DNA of 64,000 nt, taken from the NCBI GenBank assembly GCA_951812395.1, contig CATOSD010000001.1, positions 2,143,108-2,207,107 of the forward strand, in the 5' to 3' direction. Source of the DNA: an uncultured Dehalococcoidia bacterium (GTDB lineage: Bacteria; Chloroflexota; Dehalococcoidia; Lucifugimonadales; CATOSD01). Numbering within the stretch: position 1 is the stretch's first letter; every line of letters starts with the position of its first letter. Below the pieces are notes generated by a model. It searched no databases. It saw only the letters and a list, made by a program, of their open reading frames with translations, and was not told the origin of the DNA. Below are positions 1 through 6,604 of the stretch, one piece after another. The translations under genes and the position numbers were made by a program.

Positions 1-44
1 AGTCGCTCCATTCGCGGGACCAAGTCTGTGGGGAGCATAATGTG

Positions 45-806
45 ATGAACGCGACGCTCGCAGTATGGCTCAGATCTACTCCATTCAAGGTGGGAGTGTG
101 CGCCGCCATCGTGGCAATACTGCTGTACGCGGTGTTCATCGTGGGGCGTCAGAGTGTGGATGCTTCCAGAGGCACACGAGCGGCAGAAGGAATCCAGCAC
201 ACATCGGAACAGGTGGAAGTGGTTACGAGATCCGCCGACGCGGTAGCTGAATTGCTGGATGAGACATCGCCGGAAGCTTCTCCGGAGGCCGTCTCCTCTA
301 CGGCTGGCACGCAAACCAGTGTCGGCGCGCAGACGCTCAGTTCCGACACAGTGTACGTTCAACGGCTTGTAGAACTGAAGGGCCAGTGGGAACCTAGGTA
401 CACAACCGCGATCGAGGACATTGAGAGGCTGGAGCACAGGTTTAGCACGGCGACGGATAGGCTCGAGGAGTACTTTGCGCGGCAGAGCGAACTGACGCAG
501 GACATCAACGACCCCGGCTTGCGAGCGCAGTTGCAACAGCGGGATAGCGAGGAGCGAGCGGCTTACGGGCGTTGGATAGCAAACGGGTCGGAGTTGCTTG
601 CGGAGATTCTGGGGATGCGCAAGGATCTCGACGACATGAACACCGTCATACTCAAGCAAGAGCTCACGGTAACTATGCTTAACGAGTACGGCGCCATGCG
701 CGAAATCCCGGCTTCGGTCAAGACTCTTTACGAGTCCCTCAGCGATTTTCGTCAGCAGTCGGACCAACTCGCCAGCGATCTATCCAGCCAGGTGTTCAGT
801 CAGTAA
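45..806 (+). CDS. Membrane-anchored coiled-coil hypothetical protein
   Basis: I do not recognise a family. The protein is about 253 aa. Residues 15-35 form one hydrophobic segment, which suggests an N-terminal anchor with the rest outside the cytoplasm. Residues 50-100 are rich in Ser, Thr, Ala and Glu, like a linker. From about residue 105 to the end it is charged and heptad-like, with many Leu, Glu, Gln and Arg, which predicts a long coiled coil. GTG at 42 and ATG at 45 are both possible; the GGGAG at 31-35 sits better before ATG 45. The next gene starts 26 bp downstream on the same strand and also encodes a membrane protein, so the two may be co-transcribed. Confidence 0.6.
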   Translation: MNATLAVWLRSTPFKVGVCAAIVAILLYAVFIVGRQSVDASRGTRAAEGIQHTSEQVEVVTRSADAVAELLDETSPEASPEAVSSTAGTQTSVGAQTLSSDTVYVQRLVELKGQWEPRYTTAIEDIERLEHRFSTATDRLEEYFARQSELTQDINDPGLRAQLQQRDSEERAAYGRWIANGSELLAEILGMRKDLDDMNTVILKQELTVTMLNEYGAMREIPASVKTLYESLSDFRQQSDQLASDLSSQVFSQ

Positions 807-832
807 TTGCGGCGTGGACTCAGACGGTTCCT

Positions 833-1447
833 ATGCGTTCAATACTACGGTTCTTATCCACTGAGAGACTGGCCAGACTTCGTTCGAAATTTGGATTTCT
901 TGACACGGTCTACGCGCGCATCGGCGCCGCCGTCGCGGGATGGCTTGTCGTACTGTTCTTGCCTGTGGTCGCATTCGATGTCGTCGGTGGCCAATCCGCC
1001 ATAGAGATTCTACGGTACATAGTGTTTCGAGGAATCGACCGTGACGAGTGGTATGCCACATCGCCAATCCTCATGGCAGGCGGCTTTCTGTCCGCATCAG
1101 CCCTGCTGCTGGCAATGGCAATTCAGACTGTCGGATTGCTATTCAGAGACAAGGATTTCGGCACGATAGGGTCTGGCGTTACACTGCTTAGTCTGCCGCT
1201 GCTGGCATGGACCGCAAGCCCCATAGCCGCCGCTACGCTCTTTGGCGTGATTTCATTGCCGCATATCGGCTGGTGGCTAATGCTCGTCTACGCTCCGGTC
1301 ATATTCTTCACATTCCACTCAGTGGACGGGAGGACGCATACGAGGTTTCGTAGAAGAAGGTCGGGGCATTCTAGGGATACTCTGAACAAGTCTGGTGTGT
1401 TGTGGCATAGTAAAATGCCATACACAAAGCAGAGATGTTTGGGGTGA
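833..1447 (+). CDS. Hypothetical multi-pass membrane protein, C-terminus replaced by IS5 insertion
   Basis: Four hydrophobic stretches are visible at roughly residues 30-52, 80-103, 112-128 and 133-160, followed by a basic Arg-rich tail. No family is recognised. The insertion sequence lies in its last codons: from codon 181 the frame reads into IS DNA and stops at 1445-1447. Removing the IS and one copy of the CTAG target duplication restores a frame that continues through 2577-2592 and ends at TAA 2593-2595. Only a handful of native C-terminal residues are therefore lost and about 24 foreign residues are added. All predicted membrane segments are intact, so the protein may still work. No strong ribosome-binding site precedes ATG 833. 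Confidence 0.6.
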   Translation: MRSILRFLSTERLARLRSKFGFLDTVYARIGAAVAGWLVVLFLPVVAFDVVGGQSAIEILRYIVFRGIDRDEWYATSPILMAGGFLSASALLLAMAIQTVGLLFRDKDFGTIGSGVTLLSLPLLAWTASPIAAATLFGVISLPHIGWWLMLVYAPVIFFTFHSVDGRTHTRFRRRRSGHSRDTLNKSGVLWHSKMPYTKQRCLG

Positions 1448-2572
1448 AGACACGATGGACCAGCCAACATTTGCCGACTTGGAGTACGAGAGCAAGAAGC
1501 GCAAGACCCGGCGGGAGATATTCCTTGAGCGCATGGACGGTCTGATCCCGTGGGAGCAGCTCGTAGAACGCATCCGCCCGTTCTATCCCAAGGCAGGCCG
1601 GGGCCGGCGACCTTATGAGTTATCTGTGATGCTGCGGATTCACTGTGTGCAGGCGTTCTACAACCTTAGTGATCCTGGTATGGAGGACATGCTCTACGAG
1701 GTCGAGTCGGTGAGACGGTTCGTAGGGTTGAGGCTGTCAGGCCCGCTCCCGGACGAGACGACGATCCTGAACTTCCGCCATCTGCTGGAAGAGCACGAGT
1801 TGGGACAGGTTCTGTTCGAGGAGATCAACCGTCACCTGGAGTCCCGGGGGCTGCGGCTTCGGGAGGGAACGATTGTGGACGCGAGCATCATTGAGGCGCC
1901 ATCGTCGACGAAGAATCGTGCAGGTGAGCGAGACCCTGAGATGCGTCAAACGAAGAAGGGGAATGAGTGGCGCTTCGGGATGAAGGTACACATCGGTGCG
2001 GACGCTGAGACGGGAGTAGTACATAGCGTAACGACGACACCTGCGAACGTTCATGACGTGACGGAGGCTCACCGGCTACTGCACGGTGGAGAGAATCGGG
2101 TGTGGGGCGATGCGGGGTATCAGGGAGTCGGCAAGCGATTGGAGAACCGCGAGTTGGATGTGGACTGGCAGGTAGCGCTGAGACCCGGGAGACGTCGGCA
2201 ACTGGAGCCGGGAAGCTATGAGGTGCTAGTGGAGAAGCGCAAGGCGTCGACCAGGGCGAAGGTGGAGCATCCGTTCCTGTACGTGAAGCGCCACTTTGGA
2301 TACGCCAAGGTGCGTTACCGAGGGTTGGCAAAGAACACGCAACGACTGGCGTTGCTACTGGGAATGACGAACTTGATAAGGGCGGAGCGGTACTTGGCAG
2401 CCTGACAAGGGCGGAGTGCGCCCAAGCTGGACAAACGAACGCAGATACGCCTTAGCAGAGCCGTTTCAGGACCACAAGACCTCTATCGACACACCGTAGG
2501 AGGAAGAAATACCTCGGACAGCCCACTTACTGTCCATCACATACGAGATGACCTCAGTTGTTCAGAGGTTCC
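1375..2572 (+). mobile_element. Complete IS5-family insertion sequence, 1,198 bp
   Basis: Terminal inverted repeats are visible at 1375-1389 (GGATACTCTGAACAA) and 2558-2572 (reverse complement GGAACCTCTGAACAA), matching at 13 of 15 positions. CTAG lies directly outside each end (1371-1374 and 2573-2576), agreeing with the 4-bp YTAR target duplication known for IS5-group elements. One transposase gene fills most of the element, leaving about 165 bp of non-coding DNA at the right end. A perfect 6-bp inverted repeat, TGGCAT-N6-ATGCCA, lies at 1403-1420 just inside the left end, probably in the transposase promoter. With both ends and the gene intact the element could still be mobile. Confidence 0.93.
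1455..2405 (+). CDS. IS5-family transposase
   Basis: DDE transposase of 316 aa. The N-terminus (MDQPTFADLEYESKKRKTRR) and the following segment with FYPKAGRGRRPY and the LSDPGMEDMLYE stretch are characteristic of the IS5 group. The DDE residues are likely the Asp in TIVDASIIEAP near residue 139, the Asp in VWGDAGYQG near 216, and the Glu in KVEHPFLYVKRHFG near 273. ATG 1455 is chosen because family members start at this point; an upstream in-frame start at 1395 would add 20 unrelated residues. The frame is uninterrupted and full length for the family. It catalyses cut-and-paste movement of the surrounding element. Confidence 0.93.
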   Translation: MDQPTFADLEYESKKRKTRREIFLERMDGLIPWEQLVERIRPFYPKAGRGRRPYELSVMLRIHCVQAFYNLSDPGMEDMLYEVESVRRFVGLRLSGPLPDETTILNFRHLLEEHELGQVLFEEINRHLESRGLRLREGTIVDASIIEAPSSTKNRAGERDPEMRQTKKGNEWRFGMKVHIGADAETGVVHSVTTTPANVHDVTEAHRLLHGGENRVWGDAGYQGVGKRLENRELDVDWQVALRPGRRRQLEPGSYEVLVEKRKASTRAKVEHPFLYVKRHFGYAKVRYRGLAKNTQRLALLLGMTNLIRAERYLAA

Positions 2573-2600
2573 CTAGATCACGGAGAATGGGCTAAACACA

Positions 2601-2948
2601 TCATTCGTGCGAATGACAAACTGCGAGCCAGTAGGAAGACTTTGAGGTGACTAGTCCTCTGGTTGATATTGATCGCAGTGGTTGGAGTGATTGGTTACGC
2701 GTTCTATCGGCGGAACCAGCGAGCCCCCGCAGCAGCCGCGCCACCTGCACGCCGATCTGCCCCACGATGGACAGCGTGAGCGACCGGCACTCAGACGCCG
2801 CCAGCGCCACGTGGCCGCCGAGGTCCAGCAGCCCGCGATGTACGCCTTCCTCAAACGACTCGGCGGCGTAGCGTGGCTCGAAGTGGGTCACGTATCCCGC
2901 CGTAAGTGACAAATCGTAAGGGGGCGTGGGTTCCATGTCGAACGACAT
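2601..2948 (-). pseudogene. N-terminal fragment resembling DNA-3-methyladenine glycosylase
   Basis: Read on the minus strand from ATG 2948, the first 45 or so residues (TPPYDLSLTAGYVTHFEPRY, then ESFEEGVHRGLLDLGG) resemble the N-terminus of AlkA-type DNA-3-methyladenine glycosylase 2 family proteins, where a PF/YDF-LTA-Y-TYF pattern precedes a short beta sheet. The resemblance fades after about residue 85 and the frame stops at 2601 beside the IS5 end. The helix-hairpin-helix and catalytic Asp region are absent. I read this as a decayed 5' remnant of a repair gene. The family assignment rests on memory of a short motif, so it is tentative. Confidence 0.35.
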
Positions 2949-2949
2949 C

Positions 2950-3476
2950 TGGGGCACCTTGACACCTCGCGCCGTAGCATACGCCACCGGGGCCTGTAGA
3001 AGAAAGCGGTCTTGGAACGAGGACCTCGCCTCCTGGATTCAGGCACGGGCGCCGGAATGACGACTCGTGTGGAGGCCGGAAGCCGCTTGCGAGAGTGGAT
3101 TTCGCCGAAAAGGGTTGCAAAATGATGCATTTCGCTGCATTTCGTAGCTGGGAGAATGTGCGGGTTACGGCGTTGGGAATGGCGCATGGGGTGCTTTCTT
3201 GGCCGAAGAGCGCCGATTCGCAGCGTGATTGGAACAGCCGAAGGGCGGCTCCAGCCGGAGCGTGTGTGGTTGGCGAGTGGCGTAGCCGGTATGTCACGGA
3301 CAGGATAATAGCACGTCTGTGCGAATAGGTCAAGGGGATTGGAAAGGGGGAGGCTGACTCAGATAACCAGGCAGATAACACACGGAGACGCCGGCTTTCC
3401 CTGGGGGTCCCCCCTGCGAGGGAGGGACGATTTACTGCGCACCTGGCAGTTAAACAGAGGCTCGTCCGCACAGAAG
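2950..3476. other. Gene-poor, repeat-rich stretch without convincing genes
   Basis: Open frames exist on both strands (3095-3328 plus, 2851-3471 minus) but none has a ribosome-binding site, recognisable domain or coding-like composition. Visible items: a degraded copy of the CTGTTTCAGATTAC terminal repeat at 3354-3372 (16 of 19 bases alike), a hairpin-forming relative of the dispersed REP-like repeat at about 3392-3430, and a short direct duplication (TGCATTTCG twice) at about 3124-3143. The stretch appears to be a landing zone for small repeats between the IS5 and the selenoprotein gene. Confidence 0.5.
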
Positions 3477-3613
3477 CTGTCTCAGATTACTAGGTGCGCG
3501 AGGAATCATCCTTCCCAAGCAAGCGGAAACCCGCCCTTAACCCTGCTTCCCGCGTAAGCAGGAACCTAGGGGCGGAGGTCTCCGTGCGTTGTCCGCCTAG
3601 TAATCTGAAACAG
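3477..3613. repeat. Miniature inverted-repeat element (137 bp) sharing ends with the 650-bp elements
   Basis: The left end CTGTCTCAGATTACTAGG (3477-3494) is repeated inverted at the right end (3594-3613, reverse complement CTGTTTCAGATTACTAGGCG). The same terminus bounds the 671-bp element at 43,860-44,530. The interior has a CCTGCTT...AAGCAGG hairpin (about 3542-3562) and no gene. A 16-bp direct repeat, AGGCTCGTCCGCACAG, flanks it at 3458-3473 and 3612-3627; it overlaps the right terminus by two bases and lies three bases outside the left one, so it is either a long target duplication or part of the ancestral site. This looks like an internally deleted non-autonomous derivative. Confidence 0.7.
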
Positions 3614-3633
3614 GCTCGTCCGCACAGTATCGT

Positions 3634-3662
3634 TTGACAAGCGGGAACCGCTATGCTAACTT
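3634..3662 (+). promoter_or_regulatory. Probable sigma70-type promoter of the SelW-like gene
   Basis: A perfect TTGACA (3634-3639) is followed after 17 bases by TAACTT (3657-3662), a weak -10 matching three of six consensus positions. It begins 20 bp beyond the miniature element and about 90 bp upstream of ATG 3750, with no gene between. Confidence 0.5.
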
Positions 3663-3749
3663 CAGCCACAGAGGGCCGGTCGCGCCTGCCCGCCTCGTTT
3701 TGCGGCAGTCCGATGCGCCCGGCGCCAAGTCAATCAAGGAGGCTCTGTC

Positions 3750-4037
3750 ATGGCTGGAGAAGGCAAGTTCGAGATCGAAATCATCTACTGCGTGCCTTGA
3801 GCGCACCTCGGTACGGCGGCCTGGATGGCCTCCGAGTTCTTCGCAGAAGGCGGCAGCGACGTAGCCCTTAGGCTCACGCCCGGTACCGCGGGAATCCTAC
3901 AGGTGTTCGTAGACGGCGACAAGATCTACGACAAGGCTGAAGAGGACGGACAGTTCCCGAATCTCCCCAGGGTGAAGGAGATGAGGGCATTGGTGAGGGA
4001 GAAGCTCGCCGAGCCCGTCTTGGCCGACGACAACTAG
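3750..4037 (+). CDS. SelW/Rdx-family selenoprotein with in-frame UGA (CxxU)
   Basis: Translating through TGA 3798-3800 gives a 95-aa protein beginning MAGEGKFEIEIIYCVP, then U17, then AHLGTAAWMASEFF. This is the thioredoxin-like Rdx fold (SelW/SelT/SelH): beta strand, redox motif C14-V-P-U17, helix, the strand pair ending in GILQVFVDGDKIYDK, the DGQFPNL turn and a C-terminal helix. In this family the fourth motif position is Sec or Cys. A strong AAGGAGG at 3736-3742 lies 7 nt before ATG 3750, upstream of the UGA, so translation is set to start before it. The coding character continues in the same frame to TAG 4035-4037. Without recoding only the fragment from 3825 would be called. The role is probably redox regulation. 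The alternative is a nonsense mutation from TGC/TGT, but intact flanks and a downstream hairpin argue against it. Confidence 0.85.
3801..3836 (+). promoter_or_regulatory. Candidate bacterial SECIS hairpin after the UGA
   Basis: Immediately 3' of the UGA, CTCGG (3807-3811) can pair with CCGAG (3832-3836), and inside it GGCC (3818-3821) pairs with GGCC (3827-3830) around the loop TGGAT. The apical loop starts 22 nt after the UGA, inside the range expected for bacterial SelB-binding SECIS elements, and contains guanines as such loops do. The structure lies within the coding frame. It was found by eye; no folding energy was calculated. Confidence 0.55.
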
Positions 4038-4047
4038 ACTCAGGCGG

Positions 4048-4078
4048 CGCCGTGCAGCGGGTTTCACGCTGCACGGCG
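4048..4078 (+). terminator. Strong GC-rich stem-loop after the selenoprotein gene
   Basis: GCCGTGCAGCG (4049-4059) pairs perfectly with CGCTGCACGGC (4067-4077) around a 7-base loop, and C4048-G4078 extends the stem to 12 bp. It begins 11 bp after TAG 4037. There is no clear U run afterwards, so it may be a transcript-end stabiliser rather than a classical intrinsic terminator. Confidence 0.6.
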
Positions 4079-4246
4079 TTCCATAGGTCAGGCCCCGACC
4101 CTACTTTCAGGCCCGGGGCCTTCGTTTGCCCGTTTCCAAATCCGCTCTTCAATGCATCCCCACGTGCTTTTTATCCGTCCGCGCTTTGGCCTACAATGCT
4201 CGCGGGCGCGGCCCCTGCCGCTGCCAACCCAGGGACGACACAACTC

Positions 4247-6595
4247 ATGGTCAGAGCACTTGAAGGCATAACCGTACTCGACCTCACCGACGGTCCGGCC
4301 GGGGCCATCGCGACGATGTTCCTGGTTGACAACGGCGCGCGGGTCATCCACGCCATGCCGTCGGGCGGCGCCGCCACCCGTGCCGACCCCGCGTACCGCA
4401 TCTGGGACAGGGGCAAGGAGAGCGTCTTCCTGGACGTCCAGACGGACGCGGACGCCTTTCGCAGGATAGCCGCCGCGTCCGACGTGCTCATCGAGAGCTG
4501 GGCGCCATCGTCCGGCGTGCACGAGATTGCCGGATACGAGGCGCTCGCCCCGATAAACCGCCGGCTGGTGCACTGTTCCATCACGGCCTACGGCAGAAAC
4601 GGCCCGCTCAGGGACGAGCCGGCGCACCCAGACCTCGTGATGGCCAGGGCGGGGATTCTGGCGAGCCAGCCGTCGTTCGATGGCGACCCCATCCACGTCG
4701 TGCACCCGCTGCCCCAGGTCGGGGCCGGCCTGCTCGCCGCGCAGGGCATAGTGGCGTCTCTCGTTGCGCGCGAGAAGACCGGCGCCGGCCGCAAGGTCGA
4801 GACCTCGCTGCTCGCCGGGGCGCTGGTGTACTCGCCTAAGGTGGGTGGCGACTCATACAGGCCACGCCCGTACACGCTTACGCCGACCGGCGGCACGCCC
4901 TTCTACAGCGTGATGGAGTGCTCGGACGGTAACTGGATCCATCTGGGCTGCATACACCTTGGCTTCATCGAGCGGGCGGCAGAGGCCATGGGCATCGCGG
5001 AAACGGTTGCCCAGCCCAAGTACGGCTTCGGGCGCGCGCCGGAGACCGACTCGCTGCGCCAGGAGATCTGCGACATAGTCGCCGACGCCATTCGGACAAA
5101 GACCTACGCCGAATGGGCCGAGATATTCGAGCGCGCCGACGTTCCATACGCCCGCGCCTCCACCGCCGAGCAAGGCATGGAGAACGAGCAGGCGATTCAC
5201 AACGAGATGATCATCGAGGTCGACGACCCGCTGCTGGGGCGTGTGGCACAGATGGGCGTGCCCATAAAGCTGTCGCAAACGCCGGGCAGGGTGTCGGCCG
5301 CGGCGCCCGTGCCCGGCGAGCACACGGACGCCGTGCTCGCCGAGTTCACCGCTGAGCCTGCGTCCAGCGCGGACGGACCCGTGTCCTCCGCGCCGCCCCT
5401 TCAGGGCATTCGCGTACTGGAGCTGACCAACGTTCTCGCAGGGCCGACCGCGGGCAAGATGTTGGCCGACCTGGGCGCTGAAGTTGTCAAGATGGAGTCG
5501 CCGGCGGGCGACATTTCGCGCTCGGACACGCTGTCCACATTCCACTACCTCAACTCTAACAAACGCTCCATATCGCTGAACGCCAGAACGCCCGCCGGCC
5601 GGAATGCCGCGCAGCGACTGGCGTCCCGGTCGGACGTGCTGCTCGCCAACATGCGGCCCGGAGCTACCGGACGCCTGGGGCTGGGAAGCGACGACCTGGC
5701 CGCGTTGAATCCGCGTATGGTCGAGTCCCACGTGACCGCTTTCGGTTGGGACGGGCCGTACTCTCATCGCGCCGGCGTGGACCCGCTGGCGCAAGCACTG
5801 ACCGGCATGGAGCGAGCGCAGGGGGGCGAGTCTCTGCCTCCCGTATACCTGGCCGCGCTCGCGCCGACGGACTTCACCGGGGGCGCGCTGGGGGCGCTGG
5901 GGGCGCTGCTCTGCCTGTACGCCAGGGAGAGCCACGGCGTGATGCAGAAGGCCGACACGAACCTGCTAGGCGCCGGCATCGTGCTGAGCATGGACGGTTT
6001 CATGCGCTACGAGGGCAAGCCGGCGAGACTCGCGCCACAGCGACACCAGCGGGGCCTGGGCGCGCTGCGCCGCATCTATCGCGCGCGGGATGGCTGGCTG
6101 TACCTCGCCGCCGACTGGGCGGAGGGCTGGTCCGCGCTGAGCTCCGCGTCCGGGTTGGAGGCTGTCGACTCGGACGAACGTTTCGCCTCCGCTGGCGCCC
6201 GCGCCGAGAACGATGGTCCGCTTTCCGACGTGCTCTCGGAGCTGTTTGCTTCCGAAGACGTCGATCAGTGGCTGGGCCTTCTTAAGGGGACGGCGGCCCT
6301 CTGCGCGCCTCTCGCCGAGGGTTTCGAGGTGGGATTCTTCGACAGCGAGCAGGTCGCGGCCAACGATATGATCGTCGAACTTCAACATCCCACAATGGGC
6401 CTTCTGAAGCTGATGCGCAAAGGCGTATCATTCCCGGGGAGCGGCGACATTTCCTATCTGCCGACGCCGCTGCTGGGAGAGCAGGGAGAGGCCGTGCTTT
6501 TCGAAAGTGGTCTGTCTCCGGAGGAAGTCGCCGAGCTCCGCGACTCGGACGTGCTGCGTGTCGAAGCCCCTCTGTCCCGCCGGGACACAGACTAG
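4247..6595 (+). CDS. Tandem-fused CaiB/BaiF family CoA-transferase
   Basis: Family III CoA-transferases move CoA between carboxylic acids. This 782-aa product contains two complete copies of the fold. The first runs from about residue 3 (LEGITVLDLTDGPAGAIATM) to 375. The second starts near 385 (LQGIRVLELTNVLAGPTAGK, then ADLGAEVVKMESP) and runs to the end. Single family members are about 400 aa, so this is a natural double-length form. A second fused gene lies at 27,205-29,748. ATG 4247 is favoured over upstream in-frame starts (4052, 4196): a TACAAT -10-like box at 4192-4197 would place the transcript start after 4196, and the fold begins right after 4247. The next gene starts 9 bp downstream. 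The substrate cannot be told from sequence. Confidence 0.85.
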   Translation: MVRALEGITVLDLTDGPAGAIATMFLVDNGARVIHAMPSGGAATRADPAYRIWDRGKESVFLDVQTDADAFRRIAAASDVLIESWAPSSGVHEIAGYEALAPINRRLVHCSITAYGRNGPLRDEPAHPDLVMARAGILASQPSFDGDPIHVVHPLPQVGAGLLAAQGIVASLVAREKTGAGRKVETSLLAGALVYSPKVGGDSYRPRPYTLTPTGGTPFYSVMECSDGNWIHLGCIHLGFIERAAEAMGIAETVAQPKYGFGRAPETDSLRQEICDIVADAIRTKTYAEWAEIFERADVPYARASTAEQGMENEQAIHNEMIIEVDDPLLGRVAQMGVPIKLSQTPGRVSAAAPVPGEHTDAVLAEFTAEPASSADGPVSSAPPLQGIRVLELTNVLAGPTAGKMLADLGAEVVKMESPAGDISRSDTLSTFHYLNSNKRSISLNARTPAGRNAAQRLASRSDVLLANMRPGATGRLGLGSDDLAALNPRMVESHVTAFGWDGPYSHRAGVDPLAQALTGMERAQGGESLPPVYLAALAPTDFTGGALGALGALLCLYARESHGVMQKADTNLLGAGIVLSMDGFMRYEGKPARLAPQRHQRGLGALRRIYRARDGWLYLAADWAEGWSALSSASGLEAVDSDERFASAGARAENDGPLSDVLSELFASEDVDQWLGLLKGTAALCAPLAEGFEVGFFDSEQVAANDMIVELQHPTMGLLKLMRKGVSFPGSGDISYLPTPLLGEQGEAVLFESGLSPEEVAELRDSDVLRVEAPLSRRDTD

Positions 6596-6604
6596 CCCGC
6601 TCGC

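Noticed and set aside
2851-3471. 206-aa minus-strand frame
   Set aside because: Composition is Arg/Ser/Pro-rich without domain or ribosome-binding site; it crosses small repeats.
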